Notes: generated from the letters alone by a model not told the origin. 47,223 nucleotides of DNA from an uncultured Fibrobacter sp. (GCA_946414075.1 CAMKNA010000016.1:1-47223), one strand, 5' to 3'; counted from the first letter of the stretch, positions 24,316-32,824 are shown. Translations and numbers: made by a program.

Positions 24316-25077
24316 TTAACGCGGAAGCGTTAGTATTTCCACACCGTCCTTGGTTCGCACGATGGTGTGTTCCCACTGGGCGGAGAGCGAGCCATCACGG
24401 GTCACGGCGGTCCAGCCGTCGTTCAAGGTCTTGGTACCGGGTTTGCCCACATTGATCATGGGTTCCACTGTAAAGACATTACCCACTTCGATGAAGGGAG
24501 TGCGTTCAGAGTTGCGGAAATGCAGCACCGTCGGCTCTTCGTGGAATCCACGGCCGATTCCGTGTCCGCAGTAGTCTTCTACCACGCTAAAGCCGTGTTC
24601 GTCGGCGATGTCCTGAATGGCACAGCCGATATCGCAGAAGCGGGCCCTGGGTTCACCGGCGGCGCGGATGCCTTCTTCCATGCAGAATTTGGCGGTGTCA
24701 ATCAGTTCTTGTGCAAGGGAGCTTGCCTTTCCAGCCACGAACATGGCAGATGTATCGCCATGGTAACCCGAAAGGATGGTGGTGATGTCGATGTTCACGA
24801 TATCGCCGTCTTTCAGGATGGTGTCGGCCCTAGGAATCCCGTGGCAGACCACTTCGTTAATGCTGATGCAGGCGTAACGGGGATAGCCATGGTAACCCAT
24901 GCAGGCGGAAATGCCCTTGTGCTTACGGGTGTAGTCCCCGATGAACTCGTCAATTTCGAGAGTGGAAACGCCGGGTTTCACCATCTCGCCGGCAAGAATC
25001 AGCGTCTCGGCGGCAAGAGCGCCGGCATCACGGATCAGTTCGATTTCTTTTGCAGACTTTACTTTAATCTTGGCCAT
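24316..25077 (-). CDS. map: Methionine aminopeptidase, type I
   Basis: This is a 253-residue metalloenzyme that removes the initiator methionine from new proteins in the cytoplasm. The residues align with E. coli Map: substrate His79 (VVCHGIP), metal ligands Asp97 (VNIDITT), Asp108 (YHGDTSAMF), His172 (CGHGIGRGFHEEP), Glu205 (FTVEPM) and Glu236 (SAQWEHTI). No N-terminal extension or zinc-finger linker is present. It lies 9 bp after the DEAD-box helicase stop on the same strand, so the two probably form an operon with the small gene that follows. Confidence 0.97.
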   Translation of the reverse strand: MAKIKVKSAKEIELIRDAGALAAETLILAGEMVKPGVSTLEIDEFIGDYTRKHKGISACMGYHGYPRYACISINEVVCHGIPRADTILKDGDIVNIDITTILSGYHGDTSAMFVAGKASSLAQELIDTAKFCMEEGIRAAGEPRARFCDIGCAIQDIADEHGFSVVEDYCGHGIGRGFHEEPTVLHFRNSERTPFIEVGNVFTVEPMINVGKPGTKTLNDGWTAVTRDGSLSAQWEHTIVRTKDGVEILTLPR

Positions 25078-25086
25078 TTTCCAAAC

Positions 25087-26478
25087 CTATTTCTTCCACG
25101 CATACCTGTCTAGCAGGAACGCCAGCAACATCTGGTCTTCCTGGACGCTGGCCAGTTCACGCACCAGCGGCAAGAAGCGGCTGATACGCTCGGTGGCCTT
25201 CTGACCGCCGAAATGGTTCCGTTCCTGCTCCAGACGGACACGCAAGCGTTCGCTAACCCTTTTCGCAATCTCTTCGTCTGTAGGCACATCCATCTTGACA
25301 AAGTTGATGCCAAAATCAGCGGCGGTCTGCTTGATTTCAATCTCTTCGACGGGTGTGATAAGCGAAATGCAGAGCCCACTCTTGCCCGCACGGGCGGTAC
25401 GTCCGCTGCGATGCACATAGACTTCGTGGTCGGCAGGGTGGTCGTACACAATCACATGGGTCACATGGTCCACATCGATTCCACGGGCGGCCACATCGGT
25501 ACAAATCAGAATGCGAATCTTCTTGTCGCGGAAGGCGTTCAGAGTCTTTTCGCGCATGGACTGAGCCACATCGCCGCTCAAGGCTCCCACCTGGAACCCA
25601 TAACCCGAAAGCACCTGTTCCAAATAGCTCACATCGCTCTTCTTGTTACAGAAAATCATGCAACTGTCGGGATTGTAATATTCCAGCACCTTGATGGTCA
25701 TGGAATCCTTCTCCATCACATCGCAGGGGTACCAGCGGTGTTCCAGGTTGTTGGCAATCACCTTGTCGTAAGAGAGCGACAGGAATTCGGCGCTGGGCCT
25801 CTGGAATTCACGGGCGAGGCTCTTCACCGTCTGGGGGATGGTGGCGCTGAACATGGTGCAAGAAATAGCCTTGGGCAGGTAGCGGCGAATCTTCTGCATG
25901 TCGGGGTAGAAACCCATGGAGAGCATCTCGTCGGCCTCGTCCAACACCAGGTCGCGAATGTCCAAAAAGTCCACATTGCCGCGCTGCACATGGTCCATCA
26001 GGCGGCCCGGAGTGGCCACGATAATGTGAACGCCTTCACGAAGGGCCTTAAGCTGGGGCTCGTAGGCCACGCCGCCAAATATGGCCACGGACCGAATTCC
26101 CGTACCCTTGGAAAGCTTCTCGATTTCGTCTTGCACCTGGATGCACAGCTCACGGGTAGGCACAAGGATCAGGGCTTGCGGGTACGGATGGTCCCGTACA
26201 ATGACCTGCAAAAGCGGAAGCACATAAGCACCCGTCTTGCCCGAGCCCGTCTTGGACTGCACCAGCATGTCCCGAGCGGCCAGCATGTAGGGGATGGTCT
26301 TTCGTTGGACGGGCATCAGCTCAGTCCAGCCGTGCTCTCTCAAAATGTTCTTCTGTTCGTCAGGAAGCTGGTCGAAGGTGTAGTCGGGCAGCTTGTTCTT
26401 GGGTTCGATAATCTTGACCGGCGTCAAGAAAGGATTGACTTTTTCCTCTTTTTTCTCTTCAATAACTTCTTCGCTCAT
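25087..26478 (-). CDS. DEAD-box RNA helicase
   Basis: This is a 463-residue ATP-dependent RNA helicase. It has the Q-motif region (LPDEQKNILREHGWTELMPVQ), motif I SKTGSGKTG (Ser-Lys where Ala-Gln or Ala-Lys is usual), Ia PTRELCIQV, Ib TPGRLMDHV, II DEADEM, III SATIP, IV MIFCNKKSD, V TDVAARGIDVDHV and VI HRSGRTARAG. The C-terminal about 85 residues (charged, ending in LLDRYAWKK) are not the CsdA/DbpA RNA-binding domain, so a substrate cannot be named. RhlE/DeaD-type roles in ribosome assembly or RNA decay are most likely. It is upstream of map on the same transcript. Confidence 0.93.
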   Translation of the reverse strand: MSEEVIEEKKEEKVNPFLTPVKIIEPKNKLPDYTFDQLPDEQKNILREHGWTELMPVQRKTIPYMLAARDMLVQSKTGSGKTGAYVLPLLQVIVRDHPYPQALILVPTRELCIQVQDEIEKLSKGTGIRSVAIFGGVAYEPQLKALREGVHIIVATPGRLMDHVQRGNVDFLDIRDLVLDEADEMLSMGFYPDMQKIRRYLPKAISCTMFSATIPQTVKSLAREFQRPSAEFLSLSYDKVIANNLEHRWYPCDVMEKDSMTIKVLEYYNPDSCMIFCNKKSDVSYLEQVLSGYGFQVGALSGDVAQSMREKTLNAFRDKKIRILICTDVAARGIDVDHVTHVIVYDHPADHEVYVHRSGRTARAGKSGLCISLITPVEEIEIKQTAADFGINFVKMDVPTDEEIAKRVSERLRVRLEQERNHFGGQKATERISRFLPLVRELASVQEDQMLLAFLLDRYAWKK

Positions 26479-26486
26479 AGTGAGTG

Positions 26487-26494
26487 CAAATTTA
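26487..26494 (-). promoter_or_regulatory. TAAATTTG box before the DEAD-box helicase
   Basis: On the minus strand TAAATTTG, a full match to TAnnTTTG, ends 8 nt before ATG 26478. The identical octamer precedes metG at 45169-45162. No Shine-Dalgarno sequence separates it from the start codon. Confidence 0.5.
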
Positions 26495-26507
26495 GCAAAA
26501 GGCGAGA

Positions 26508-26541
26508 GTCATGACAAAACAACTTGTTGTTTTGACATGAC
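26508..26541. repeat. 34-bp near-perfect palindrome
   Basis: GTCATGACAAAACAAC, two bases TT, then GTTGTTTTGACATGAC form a 16-bp inverted repeat with a single mismatched pair (26514/26535). It lies between the end of the outer-membrane-like gene (26591) and the helicase start, 30 bp from the latter. No T-run follows. It may be a transcript-end hairpin or a large operator. Confidence 0.65.
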
Positions 26542-26555
26542 CGAGCCGAGCTAAA

Positions 26556-26572
26556 TGCACTCGAAGAGTGCA
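26556..26572. other. Hairpin TGCACTC-GAA-GAGTGCA
   Basis: A perfect 7-bp stem with a 3-base loop lies 18 bp beyond the stop of the gene ending at 26591. Read on the minus strand it precedes the 34-bp palindrome. It has no T-run, so termination is uncertain. Confidence 0.4.
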
Positions 26573-26590
26573 AAGATAGCTATTTAACCT

Positions 26591-27853
26591 CTACAGAATC
26601 CAGTGGTATTCCAGACCGAGGCTTATAAAGCAGTCGATGGTGGACCCGCCGATGGTGGTAGGTTCAGCTGCAGCGTCGGGAGAGGGGTCCGAATAGGTGT
26701 CACGACCCCTGCTAGAGACTCCCGTGCGCAAGCTTATGCCGTAATGCTTGGCAAACACGAATTGGGAACCGAACCCCACTAGTGCACCCTTGTAGACATC
26801 CTCAAATTTGACACGCTTCTCGTAGGCGGCAGACGGCTTTTCAATGTCGTCTTCCACATCGATATCTTCAACAAAGAAGCTGTACTGGAATCCAAGAAAT
26901 ATGAAGGGGGTGATATCCAGCCATCTGTTCATGGGGAATGTCTTGGAAAGGTGTATACTGAGCCCGATTTCATGCTGATAGAAATACCAATGGTCCAATT
27001 CGTCGTATGAGGTGTCTTTGTTGTCAGTCTTGACAGTGTGCTTGGCCAATCGGTAGATGATTTCAGCGCCGATGAATCCGTACCATGTGCCTCCCGCATA
27101 GATGTTGAGAAACGGATCGGAATCATCGATGAAGTTCCAAAGACTTGTAGAATCCTTGGTGACGCGATACCTGCGGACCTTACTATCGATATGACTCCTG
27201 TACCAGTTGTCGGGGGTCAACGGAATTTTTGCTTGGGAATACCCGAGACCTACTCCAATCCAGCCGTTGAATTTGGGAGTCTCCTTGTAATATTCGTCTG
27301 GCTCTGTTGCCAATTTTTCCCGTTCTTTTTTCGTCAGGCGTCTTTTGGCGGGGAGATCAAAAAAGGAGTTTGCCATGTCATCATATAGGGCAACCTGGTC
27401 GTTATTGTACGCTACTGTTCCCGCCACTTTGGGCGTACTTGCTATCTCGTCGAACAGGGCAAGCTTAACGACATTATCCGTCTTGGAAACGAACATCACA
27501 ATCTTGTCTTCCAGGGCCTGAATCTTCGCTATCATGGCAGGGTGCCTGGCTTTCAGGTGTTCCGCCTTGGTATTGGGTTCCAAGTTGTAGCCAAGCCATT
27601 TTCCGTAACGATGAGCTACGGAGTCTCTTTCCCATTCTCCGAAAACACGGCACTTGGGGTCTCCAATGCTGGAGTTGTTCCGCTTCAGCGAAAGGCAGAA
27701 TTCCTTCGGGTCGATGGTGATGGACTTATCCACATTCCAGATCAGGATGTCTCCGTCTTTCCAGAGAGTGTAATGGGAGTTAAAGTAGACATCACGGGCA
27801 TTCGTGAATCCCGCAAGTAATCCCACCAGCAAGAAGAACAGGAGCTTTTTCAT
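26591..27853 (-). CDS. Outer-membrane-like beta-strand protein, unknown function
   Basis: This 420-residue protein has a signal peptide (LLFFLLVGLLAGFTNARD, cleavage about residue 19). The first half (about 20-180) is soluble-looking, with DVYFNSHYTLWKDGDILIW at its start and two Cys (CLSLK, KCRVF). The second half from about 200 (GWIGVGLGYSQAKI ... YAGGTWYGFIGAEIIYRLAK ... ITPFIFLGFQYSF ... ALVGFGSQFVFAKHYGISLRTGVSS ... SLGLEYHWIL) alternates hydrophobic and polar residues and ends in an aromatic, as outer-membrane barrels do. I do not recognise a named family. It overlaps the preceding lipoprotein gene by ATGA, suggesting joint function in the envelope. Confidence 0.7.
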   Translation of the reverse strand: MKKLLFFLLVGLLAGFTNARDVYFNSHYTLWKDGDILIWNVDKSITIDPKEFCLSLKRNNSSIGDPKCRVFGEWERDSVAHRYGKWLGYNLEPNTKAEHLKARHPAMIAKIQALEDKIVMFVSKTDNVVKLALFDEIASTPKVAGTVAYNNDQVALYDDMANSFFDLPAKRRLTKKEREKLATEPDEYYKETPKFNGWIGVGLGYSQAKIPLTPDNWYRSHIDSKVRRYRVTKDSTSLWNFIDDSDPFLNIYAGGTWYGFIGAEIIYRLAKHTVKTDNKDTSYDELDHWYFYQHEIGLSIHLSKTFPMNRWLDITPFIFLGFQYSFFVEDIDVEDDIEKPSAAYEKRVKFEDVYKGALVGFGSQFVFAKHYGISLRTGVSSRGRDTYSDPSPDAAAEPTTIGGSTIDCFISLGLEYHWIL

Positions 27854-28542
27854 GGGGCAGCTCCTATATCCAATTCCCGTTGGATCTGCGTGGCTATATC
27901 GCCTACAAGGACTTCGATATCGCTCATGGATATCTTTTCGATAGGCTTTTCAATTTGGTCTACGGCGCTGTAGAGAGAACGCTGCCTTTCATTGTCCCAA
28001 AGGGTGTACGACACAATGGCAGTCAACTTATTGGATGTCTTCTTTTCGGTACTCTCGTTATGGATGAGAGCGTAGTCAAAATAATTTTCCCTGTTCAGGT
28101 CGGTGCCTAAGATAATCTCGTGGATAATCAGAATATTCTTGGGGATGTTCCCGCTGGAATCTGTAACCGCTACTCCTTGTTCAGGAAATTTCCCCTTGAT
28201 GAAAATTCTCTGGTCAAGCTTCAGACTTTCTTCAGGAAGACCGTCCAGTTTGCTGGATGGGACCATCTTTAATCGGCTGTAGCGTTTTTTCAGCTCCTCT
28301 GCTAGGAGCCTTGAACAGTCCGATGTGACTTTGGTTTGGATGCTGTCGGTGGATATGCCCAGTTTCTTAGCGAACCAGGCAGAACGCACAAGTACGAACG
28401 CCTTGTCCACTCCTATGACGGTGAGTTCATCCCGTGGAGGAATTTTATAGGCCGGATGGCTCCTCGTCCACTGGTAGTGCGGTGCGCATCCCGAAAGAAG
28501 CGCCGCCATGACCAGGCTGATAACGAGAAAAAACCGACCCAT
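27850..28542 (-). CDS. Lipoprotein of unknown function paired with the outer-membrane-like gene
   Basis: This is a 230-residue protein with a clear lipoprotein signal (MGRFFLVISLVMAALLSGC; Cys about residue 19). The mature part contains DELTVIGVDKAFVLVRS, a helical LLAEELKKRYSRLKMV, strands (RIFIKGKFPEQGV, NILIIHEIILGTDLN) and a C-terminal helix (VGDIATQIQREL). The pattern is reminiscent of LpoB/CsgG-like or DUF4136-type lipoproteins that assemble at the outer membrane, but no family is certain. ATG 28542 was chosen over an in-frame GTG at 28554 because the signal peptide starts there. The pyrE stop lies 27 bp upstream. Confidence 0.7.
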   Translation of the reverse strand: MGRFFLVISLVMAALLSGCAPHYQWTRSHPAYKIPPRDELTVIGVDKAFVLVRSAWFAKKLGISTDSIQTKVTSDCSRLLAEELKKRYSRLKMVPSSKLDGLPEESLKLDQRIFIKGKFPEQGVAVTDSSGNIPKNILIIHEIILGTDLNRENYFDYALIHNESTEKKTSNKLTAIVSYTLWDNERQRSLYSAVDQIEKPIEKISMSDIEVLVGDIATQIQRELDIGAAP

Positions 28543-28569
28543 AGACCCAGACACCCTTGCGGGGAAGCC

Positions 28570-29241
28570 TTACACGGCACCCCATTTTTCGCGGTAGGCG
28601 TAAACCTTATCCAGAATGCCTTCAGGAGCTTTGATGGCCTTACGGTTCTCTTCGCTTTCGAGGAAGGCGATAATATCGTTGATATTCACGATGGAATAGG
28701 CCTGTATCCCGTATTCGTCTTGCACGGTCTGGAGGGCAGATTTGCCGTTTTCAAGTTTTTCCTTGCGGTCTACCGAAATCAAAAGACCGATTACATTGGC
28801 ATTCTCGATTTTAGAAAGGGCCTGCATGGTCTCGTTCACGCTGGTGCCTGCAGTAATCACATCCTCAATAATCACCACATTGGTCTTTTCGGCGTACTTG
28901 TAACCCACCAGGGAACCGCCTTCACCGTGGTCCTTCACTTCCTTGCGGTTGTAGGTGAAGGTGAGATTCTGGCCGTACACGTCGGAGAGCTTCATGGCGG
29001 TGGCGGCGCACAGGGGGATTCCCTTGTAGGCCGGGCCATAGAGATTCTGGGCCTTGCCGTCGAAATGGACCATGTAGGTGCTGGCGTAGTATTCGGCCAG
29101 CTTGGAAAGGCTAGCACCAGTGCGGAACTCGCCGGTGTTGATGAAATAGGGGGTCTCGCGACCGCTCTTGGTGATAAAGTCACCGAACTTGAGGGCTCCA
29201 GATTCTACAAGAAAATGGACAAAATTGTCTTTGACGTTCAT
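28570..29241 (-). CDS. pyrE: Orotate phosphoribosyltransferase
   Basis: This is a 223-residue enzyme of pyrimidine synthesis, joining orotate to PRPP to give OMP. The PRPP-binding signature VVIIEDVITAGTSVNE is present, as are the N-terminal ALKFGDFITKSGRETPYFINTGEF, the YGPAYKGIPL loop and the flexible-loop lysines in TYNRKEVKDHGEGG. Length and motif order are those of bacterial PyrE type 1. Four bases separate it from the membrane-protein gene upstream on the same strand. Confidence 0.96.
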   Translation of the reverse strand: MNVKDNFVHFLVESGALKFGDFITKSGRETPYFINTGEFRTGASLSKLAEYYASTYMVHFDGKAQNLYGPAYKGIPLCAATAMKLSDVYGQNLTFTYNRKEVKDHGEGGSLVGYKYAEKTNVVIIEDVITAGTSVNETMQALSKIENANVIGLLISVDRKEKLENGKSALQTVQDEYGIQAYSIVNINDIIAFLESEENRKAIKAPEGILDKVYAYREKWGAV

Positions 29242-29245
29242 GAAA

Positions 29246-29761
29246 CTATGCCGCTCCCATCAGCATGCCAAAGATGCTGGAAAAGACATTGTAATTTTCG
29301 GTAAGGACTTCGATGGCAATGAGCAGGGCAAATACCACGACACAAAGTCCGATGTAGAAGTAGAAGGACTTCTTGAAACCCTTGATTTTCAATTTGAAGA
29401 TGAACCAGGCAATGACACTAAAGATGGCACTCAAAGCCCAAGCTGCCACAGCCCCAAGGGCGACTCCCGGAATCTGGTTTATTGCAAAGCTGATGGCGAT
29501 GCCCGGAATGAAATAGAATACGATGCACAGCACGCAGAGCAGCGCAAAGCCCACATAGTGGGAGAATCCCCGTTCCCTTTGGACAATAATCTGGGGCTGG
29601 GTTTCTGAGACGGCAGGCTGTGCCGGTTCGGCGGTTGTTTCAACAGCCGCTGAGTCAGCTGTTTCGGCGGGAGTATCTGCAGTGGGCACGGGCGTTGCTT
29701 CGGCAGTCGTTTCGGCGGCCGCTACCACTTTCTCATCTTCATTCTTCATTTCTTCGGACAT
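29246..29761 (-). CDS. Membrane protein with acidic Ala/Thr-rich N-terminus
   Basis: This is a 171-residue protein of unknown function. Residues 1-62 are a low-complexity acidic Ala/Thr/Pro-rich region (EATPVPTADTPAETADSAAV). Three hydrophobic helices follow, at about 70-92, 96-120 and 136-156, with a basic loop KLKIKGFKK between helices 2 and 3. No conserved motif was recognised. It lies between purU (8 bp after its stop) and pyrE and is probably co-transcribed with them. Confidence 0.6.
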   Translation of the reverse strand: MSEEMKNEDEKVVAAAETTAEATPVPTADTPAETADSAAVETTAEPAQPAVSETQPQIIVQRERGFSHYVGFALLCVLCIVFYFIPGIAISFAINQIPGVALGAVAAWALSAIFSVIAWFIFKLKIKGFKKSFYFYIGLCVVVFALLIAIEVLTENYNVFSSIFGMLMGAA

Positions 29762-29769
29762 GGTGTCTC

Positions 29770-30615
29770 CTAGAGTATAAATGTTCTTCCCGCATAGACA
29801 AACACGCGGTGCTCAAGCCAGAGTTTTAGAGCTGCCGACAGCGTACGCTTTTCGATATCCTTACCCAGTTCTACCAGCTCATCGATACTGGCTGTCTCGG
29901 GTACACGCTGGATATCCTGGCAGATAATGGGACCCTGGTCCAAATCTTCGGTGGCAAAGTGTGCCGTGGCACCGATAATCTTCACGCCCTTGTGCCAGGC
30001 CTGGTGGTATGGCTTGGCACCCTTGAAGGCCGGCAGGAACCCGTGGTGGATATTGATGATGCGGTATTTGAATTCTTCGGTAAAGGCTTCGCTCAGAATC
30101 TGCATGTAGCGGGCAAGAACCACCGTATCGGTTCGGGTCTCGGCGATGATTTCGCGGAAACGATTCTCGGGGATATTCTTGTCCGGATTGCTGGGCACGT
30201 AGTAGAAAGGCACACCGAAGGTTCCGCCTACAGGCCCAAGATCGGGGTGGTTGCCCACAATGCAGCTGAATTCGCAGGGTAGGTCTCCGTCACGCTGTTT
30301 CAGGAGCAAATCATAGAGACAATGGTCCGTCTTGGACACAAAAATGGCCACCCGTTCCGTCTTGGAGGTGTCGAACAGTTTCCAGTTGAGCTTCAGGTGC
30401 CCCTCTAAGGTTTCAAGGTGCTTATAGATTTCCTGGACATCGTCGGATTCCATCTCGAAAACGGCCCGGAGGAAAAACGTTTCTATGTCCTTAGCCGTAT
30501 GTTGTTGTAAATCAATGATATTTGCACCTGCTTTGGCAAGGACCTGGGTAGTACCAGCGATAAGTCCCGTCTGGTCGGGGCAATGAATCTGAAGAATATA
30601 CTTGTTTTTTGCCAT
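29770..30615 (-). CDS. purU: Formyltetrahydrofolate deformylase
   Basis: This 281-residue enzyme hydrolyses 10-formyl-THF to THF and formate, balancing one-carbon units and supplying formate to PurT. The N-terminal ACT domain (about 5-80: ILQIHCPDQTGLIAGTTQVL) is a likely regulatory site. The formyltransferase-like catalytic domain follows, with VAIFVSKTDHCLYDLL, IINIHHGFLPAFKGAKPYHQA, GATAHFATEDLDQGPII (catalytic Asp) and a hydrophobic C-terminus. This domain order is specific to PurU rather than PurN. Confidence 0.95.
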   Translation of the reverse strand: MAKNKYILQIHCPDQTGLIAGTTQVLAKAGANIIDLQQHTAKDIETFFLRAVFEMESDDVQEIYKHLETLEGHLKLNWKLFDTSKTERVAIFVSKTDHCLYDLLLKQRDGDLPCEFSCIVGNHPDLGPVGGTFGVPFYYVPSNPDKNIPENRFREIIAETRTDTVVLARYMQILSEAFTEEFKYRIINIHHGFLPAFKGAKPYHQAWHKGVKIIGATAHFATEDLDQGPIICQDIQRVPETASIDELVELGKDIEKRTLSAALKLWLEHRVFVYAGRTFIL

Positions 30616-30619
30616 GGGC

Positions 30620-30628
30620 TACAATGTA
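30620..30628 (-). promoter_or_regulatory. TACATTGTA box before purU
   Basis: On the minus strand TACATTGTA lies 4 nt before ATG 30615, with no Shine-Dalgarno sequence. It is a near match to the TAnnTTTG-like boxes seen before other genes. The 99 bp between purU and the FISUMP gene must hold both divergent promoters. Confidence 0.4.
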
Positions 30629-30714
30629 GCTTTTTTATGTGGTTTTAGCATAAAGTGAATGCCATTTGGAATAAAAAAAACTATCATTGTTCCTGTTTTT
30701 AACAAGAGGTCCCG

Positions 30715-31812
30715 GTGCTTCGCAAATTAGTCTGTCTTTTAGTCTGTCTTTCCACGGTTTATTCCTTTGCCGTACCCAAATCCTGGGAATCCATTTTCAA
30801 GACCAATGAAGAGGCGAATTACGCTTCCGCAAAGATTAGTGGCAATGTTCGTTTGGGAAAATACACTCATTACAAGAATGTCCAACCCGTTTCCTTCAAG
30901 GTCGATAGCGATGGCTTTTCTTTTGCCGTTTCCGGTAACATGACCGTTCCTGCCGATGTGATAGAAAAGGGTGATTTCTTTTCGGTATGCAACACGACCA
31001 AAGAGGCCTGGATTTCTTACTTCGGTGATGCCGAAACCTTCGGAAAGGAAGACCTTGTGCTCCATGTGGCTGGTGTGGACCTGGCTTGTGGTGATATTCT
31101 TTACGCCGTGGGCGACTTGAAAATAAAGTTTTTCAACAAGAAGGCTCAAGACGAATGGAACAAGAAGTACGAGAAAGGTGAAAAGTACAAGCGTGAACAG
31201 CTGGTCAATTTCAGACGCGAAGAGCAGGAACATCGGGCATCAATTCGTGACAATTCCAGCCAGTTCAAGGACCCCCGTGACGGGCAGGTTTACAGGACTA
31301 TCAAGATTGAAGGTCGTGAGTGGTTCGCCCAAAATGTGAACTACAATGTGCCAGGTCATTCCTGGTGCTACGAAGATAAGGACAACTACTGTGTTCGCAG
31401 CGGAAGGCTCTATGATTTGGAAGGGGCCCGCAAGGCATGCCCCGAGGGCTGGCATCTACCTCGTGATAGAGAATGGCAGGACATGTTGACTGGCCTTACC
31501 CAGTGCTATGATGGTGTGGACAAATGTGGCGCTTTCGCAAGTAAGCTCAAGGCCACGACAGGCTGGCATGGCGGCGGTGGTACCGATGAGTACGGTTTTA
31601 CCGTTTTCTCGTCGGGTTATCGCAAGATGATTGGTGCTAAAACAGTGCGTTACGAGGACATGGGCGAGTATGCCGGTTTCTGGTCTTCTCAGAACGGTCG
31701 TAACGAAACTATCTGGCTTTGGGCCATGGGCCGCATGTCCGACCAGATGGTCCGTCAGCTGGTGAATAACAAGAACAACGCCTACTCCGTGCGTTGCATC
31801 AACGGCAACTAA
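30715..31812 (+). CDS. Secreted FISUMP-domain protein
   Basis: This is a 365-residue protein with a signal peptide (cleavage after TVYSFA, about residue 20). An N-terminal beta-rich region of unknown type (about 20-150) is followed by a charged helical linker (EWNKKYEKGEKYKREQ). The C-terminal about 180 residues are the Fibrobacter succinogenes major paralogous domain: DPRDGQVYRTIKIEGREWFA, NVNYNVPG, GRLYDLEGARKACPEGWHLP, EYGFTVFSSGYR and YSVRCI. Cys pairs probably form disulphides. FISUMP proteins are abundant at Fibrobacter surfaces, with unproven function. The start codon is GTG 30715, supported by AAGAGG at 30704-30709. Confidence 0.88.
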   Translation: MLRKLVCLLVCLSTVYSFAVPKSWESIFKTNEEANYASAKISGNVRLGKYTHYKNVQPVSFKVDSDGFSFAVSGNMTVPADVIEKGDFFSVCNTTKEAWISYFGDAETFGKEDLVLHVAGVDLACGDILYAVGDLKIKFFNKKAQDEWNKKYEKGEKYKREQLVNFRREEQEHRASIRDNSSQFKDPRDGQVYRTIKIEGREWFAQNVNYNVPGHSWCYEDKDNYCVRSGRLYDLEGARKACPEGWHLPRDREWQDMLTGLTQCYDGVDKCGAFASKLKATTGWHGGGGTDEYGFTVFSSGYRKMIGAKTVRYEDMGEYAGFWSSQNGRNETIWLWAMGRMSDQMVRQLVNNKNNAYSVRCINGN

Positions 31813-31821
31813 TTCTAAGAT

Positions 31822-32409
31822 TTAGACAAGTTCACCACGAATCACTTCGACCTGGTCTCCTACCAGGCTGATGATGTTCGTGGGGTTGATTTCGATGGGA
31901 CCGCAATCCACCATCATTTCCACAGAATGCTCGAAAGTTTTCCAAATTTCGTCGGGCTCGTAAAGATCTTCTTCGCTGAGCTTTGCCGCCGTACTCAGGA
32001 TAGGCTTGTCAAAATGCTGGAACAGTTCCGTAAAGAAGGGGTGGGTTGGCATACGGATGCCAATTTCCGGACGCTTTACATCTAGCCGCCTTGCAATATG
32101 CGGGTCTGCTGGCAAGATGAAAGTGTACGGTCCAGGAACCCTAGGCTTCATGATGTTGAATGCGAAATTGTCTACGCGGGCGTAATCCGTTGCCGATTTG
32201 ATGTTCGGTACGATAAGGGCCATGAAAAACTTCTTCATGGGCTTCTTGAGAGCGTAGAGTTTGTGGATAGCCTTGGGAGACTCGGCATTACAGCCGATGG
32301 CGTAACCGGATTCGGTTGGGTAGAGCACTAGGCCGTCGTCTTCCAGGGCTGCGGCGGCCAACTTCACGATTCGTGGCTGGGGATTTACAGGATGGACTTC
32401 AAAACGCAT
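31822..32409 (-). CDS. YrdC/YciO-family protein (threonylcarbamoyl-AMP synthase-like)
   Basis: This is a 195-residue protein of the Sua5/YrdC/YciO fold. Family features are the N-terminal LEDDGLVLYPTESGYAIGCNAESPKAIHKLYALKK (usually YPTDTVYGLG in TsaC), PGPYTFILPA, the segment RPEIGIRMPTHPF and a late DCGPIE ... LVGDQVEVIRGE. TsaC makes the threonylcarbamoyl-AMP for t6A in tRNA, while YciO is a paralogue. The GYAIGC and KPMKKFFMALI variants suggest the YciO side. ATG 32409 (MRFEVHP) was chosen over 32427 because GAAAGG lies before it and homology starts there. It follows yraN by 19 bp. Confidence 0.8.
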   Translation of the reverse strand: MRFEVHPVNPQPRIVKLAAAALEDDGLVLYPTESGYAIGCNAESPKAIHKLYALKKPMKKFFMALIVPNIKSATDYARVDNFAFNIMKPRVPGPYTFILPADPHIARRLDVKRPEIGIRMPTHPFFTELFQHFDKPILSTAAKLSEEDLYEPDEIWKTFEHSVEMMVDCGPIEINPTNIISLVGDQVEVIRGELV

Positions 32410-32428
32410 AACTAAGCAACCTTTCAAT

Positions 32429-32824
32429 CTAGCACTGGGGAATCACCTGGGAGCCTTCGAAGGCGTTCTTGAAATGCTCGAACTGCATGGGTTTTTGGTA
32501 AGCCCGTATAGACAGCACATCGAAACGGCAGGGTGTATCGAACCCCTGCGGAACCTTTTCTTTTTGCGTGTACAGAAAGTGACAGGCCGTATTCCAGATT
32601 TTTCGCTGTTTGAGGGCGTTTACGCGAGCGGCAGGGTTCCCTTGTCCAGTAGTCCATACGGATTTGACTTCTACGAAAACGACGGTCTTTCCGTCCCGGG
32701 CAACAATGTCTAGCTCGCCGCCACGATAGGCGTAGTTTCGGGCAAGAATCTCGTAGCCTTCACGACACAAGTAAGCAGACGCCTCTGTTTCTATGAGATT
32801 TCCCTTTTTGCGATTGCCGTTCAT
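32429..32824 (-). CDS. yraN: YraN-family (UPF0102) nuclease-fold protein
   Basis: This is a 131-residue protein with the UPF0102 pattern: NRKKGNLIETEASAYLCREG, EILARNYAYRGGELDIVARD and VVFVEVKSV. The Glu-Asp-Glu-Lys arrangement is that of restriction-endonuclease-like folds, but the family has no settled function. Length is normal. Its ATG shares one base with the stop of the kinase gene upstream (TGATG), so it is translated from the same mRNA. Confidence 0.9.
   Translation of the reverse strand: MNGNRKKGNLIETEASAYLCREGYEILARNYAYRGGELDIVARDGKTVVFVEVKSVWTTGQGNPAARVNALKQRKIWNTACHFLYTQKEKVPQGFDTPCRFDVLSIRAYQKPMQFEHFKNAFEGSQVIPQC

Noticed and set aside
25213..26514. 433-codon open frame antisense to the DEAD-box helicase
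   Set aside because: The helicase has all motifs in order; the antisense product is low-complexity His/Gly/Val-rich and has no family features.
28336..29304. 322-codon open frame on the plus strand over pyrE and the lipoprotein gene
   Set aside because: Both sense genes are well supported; the frame has no plausible start signal or motif.
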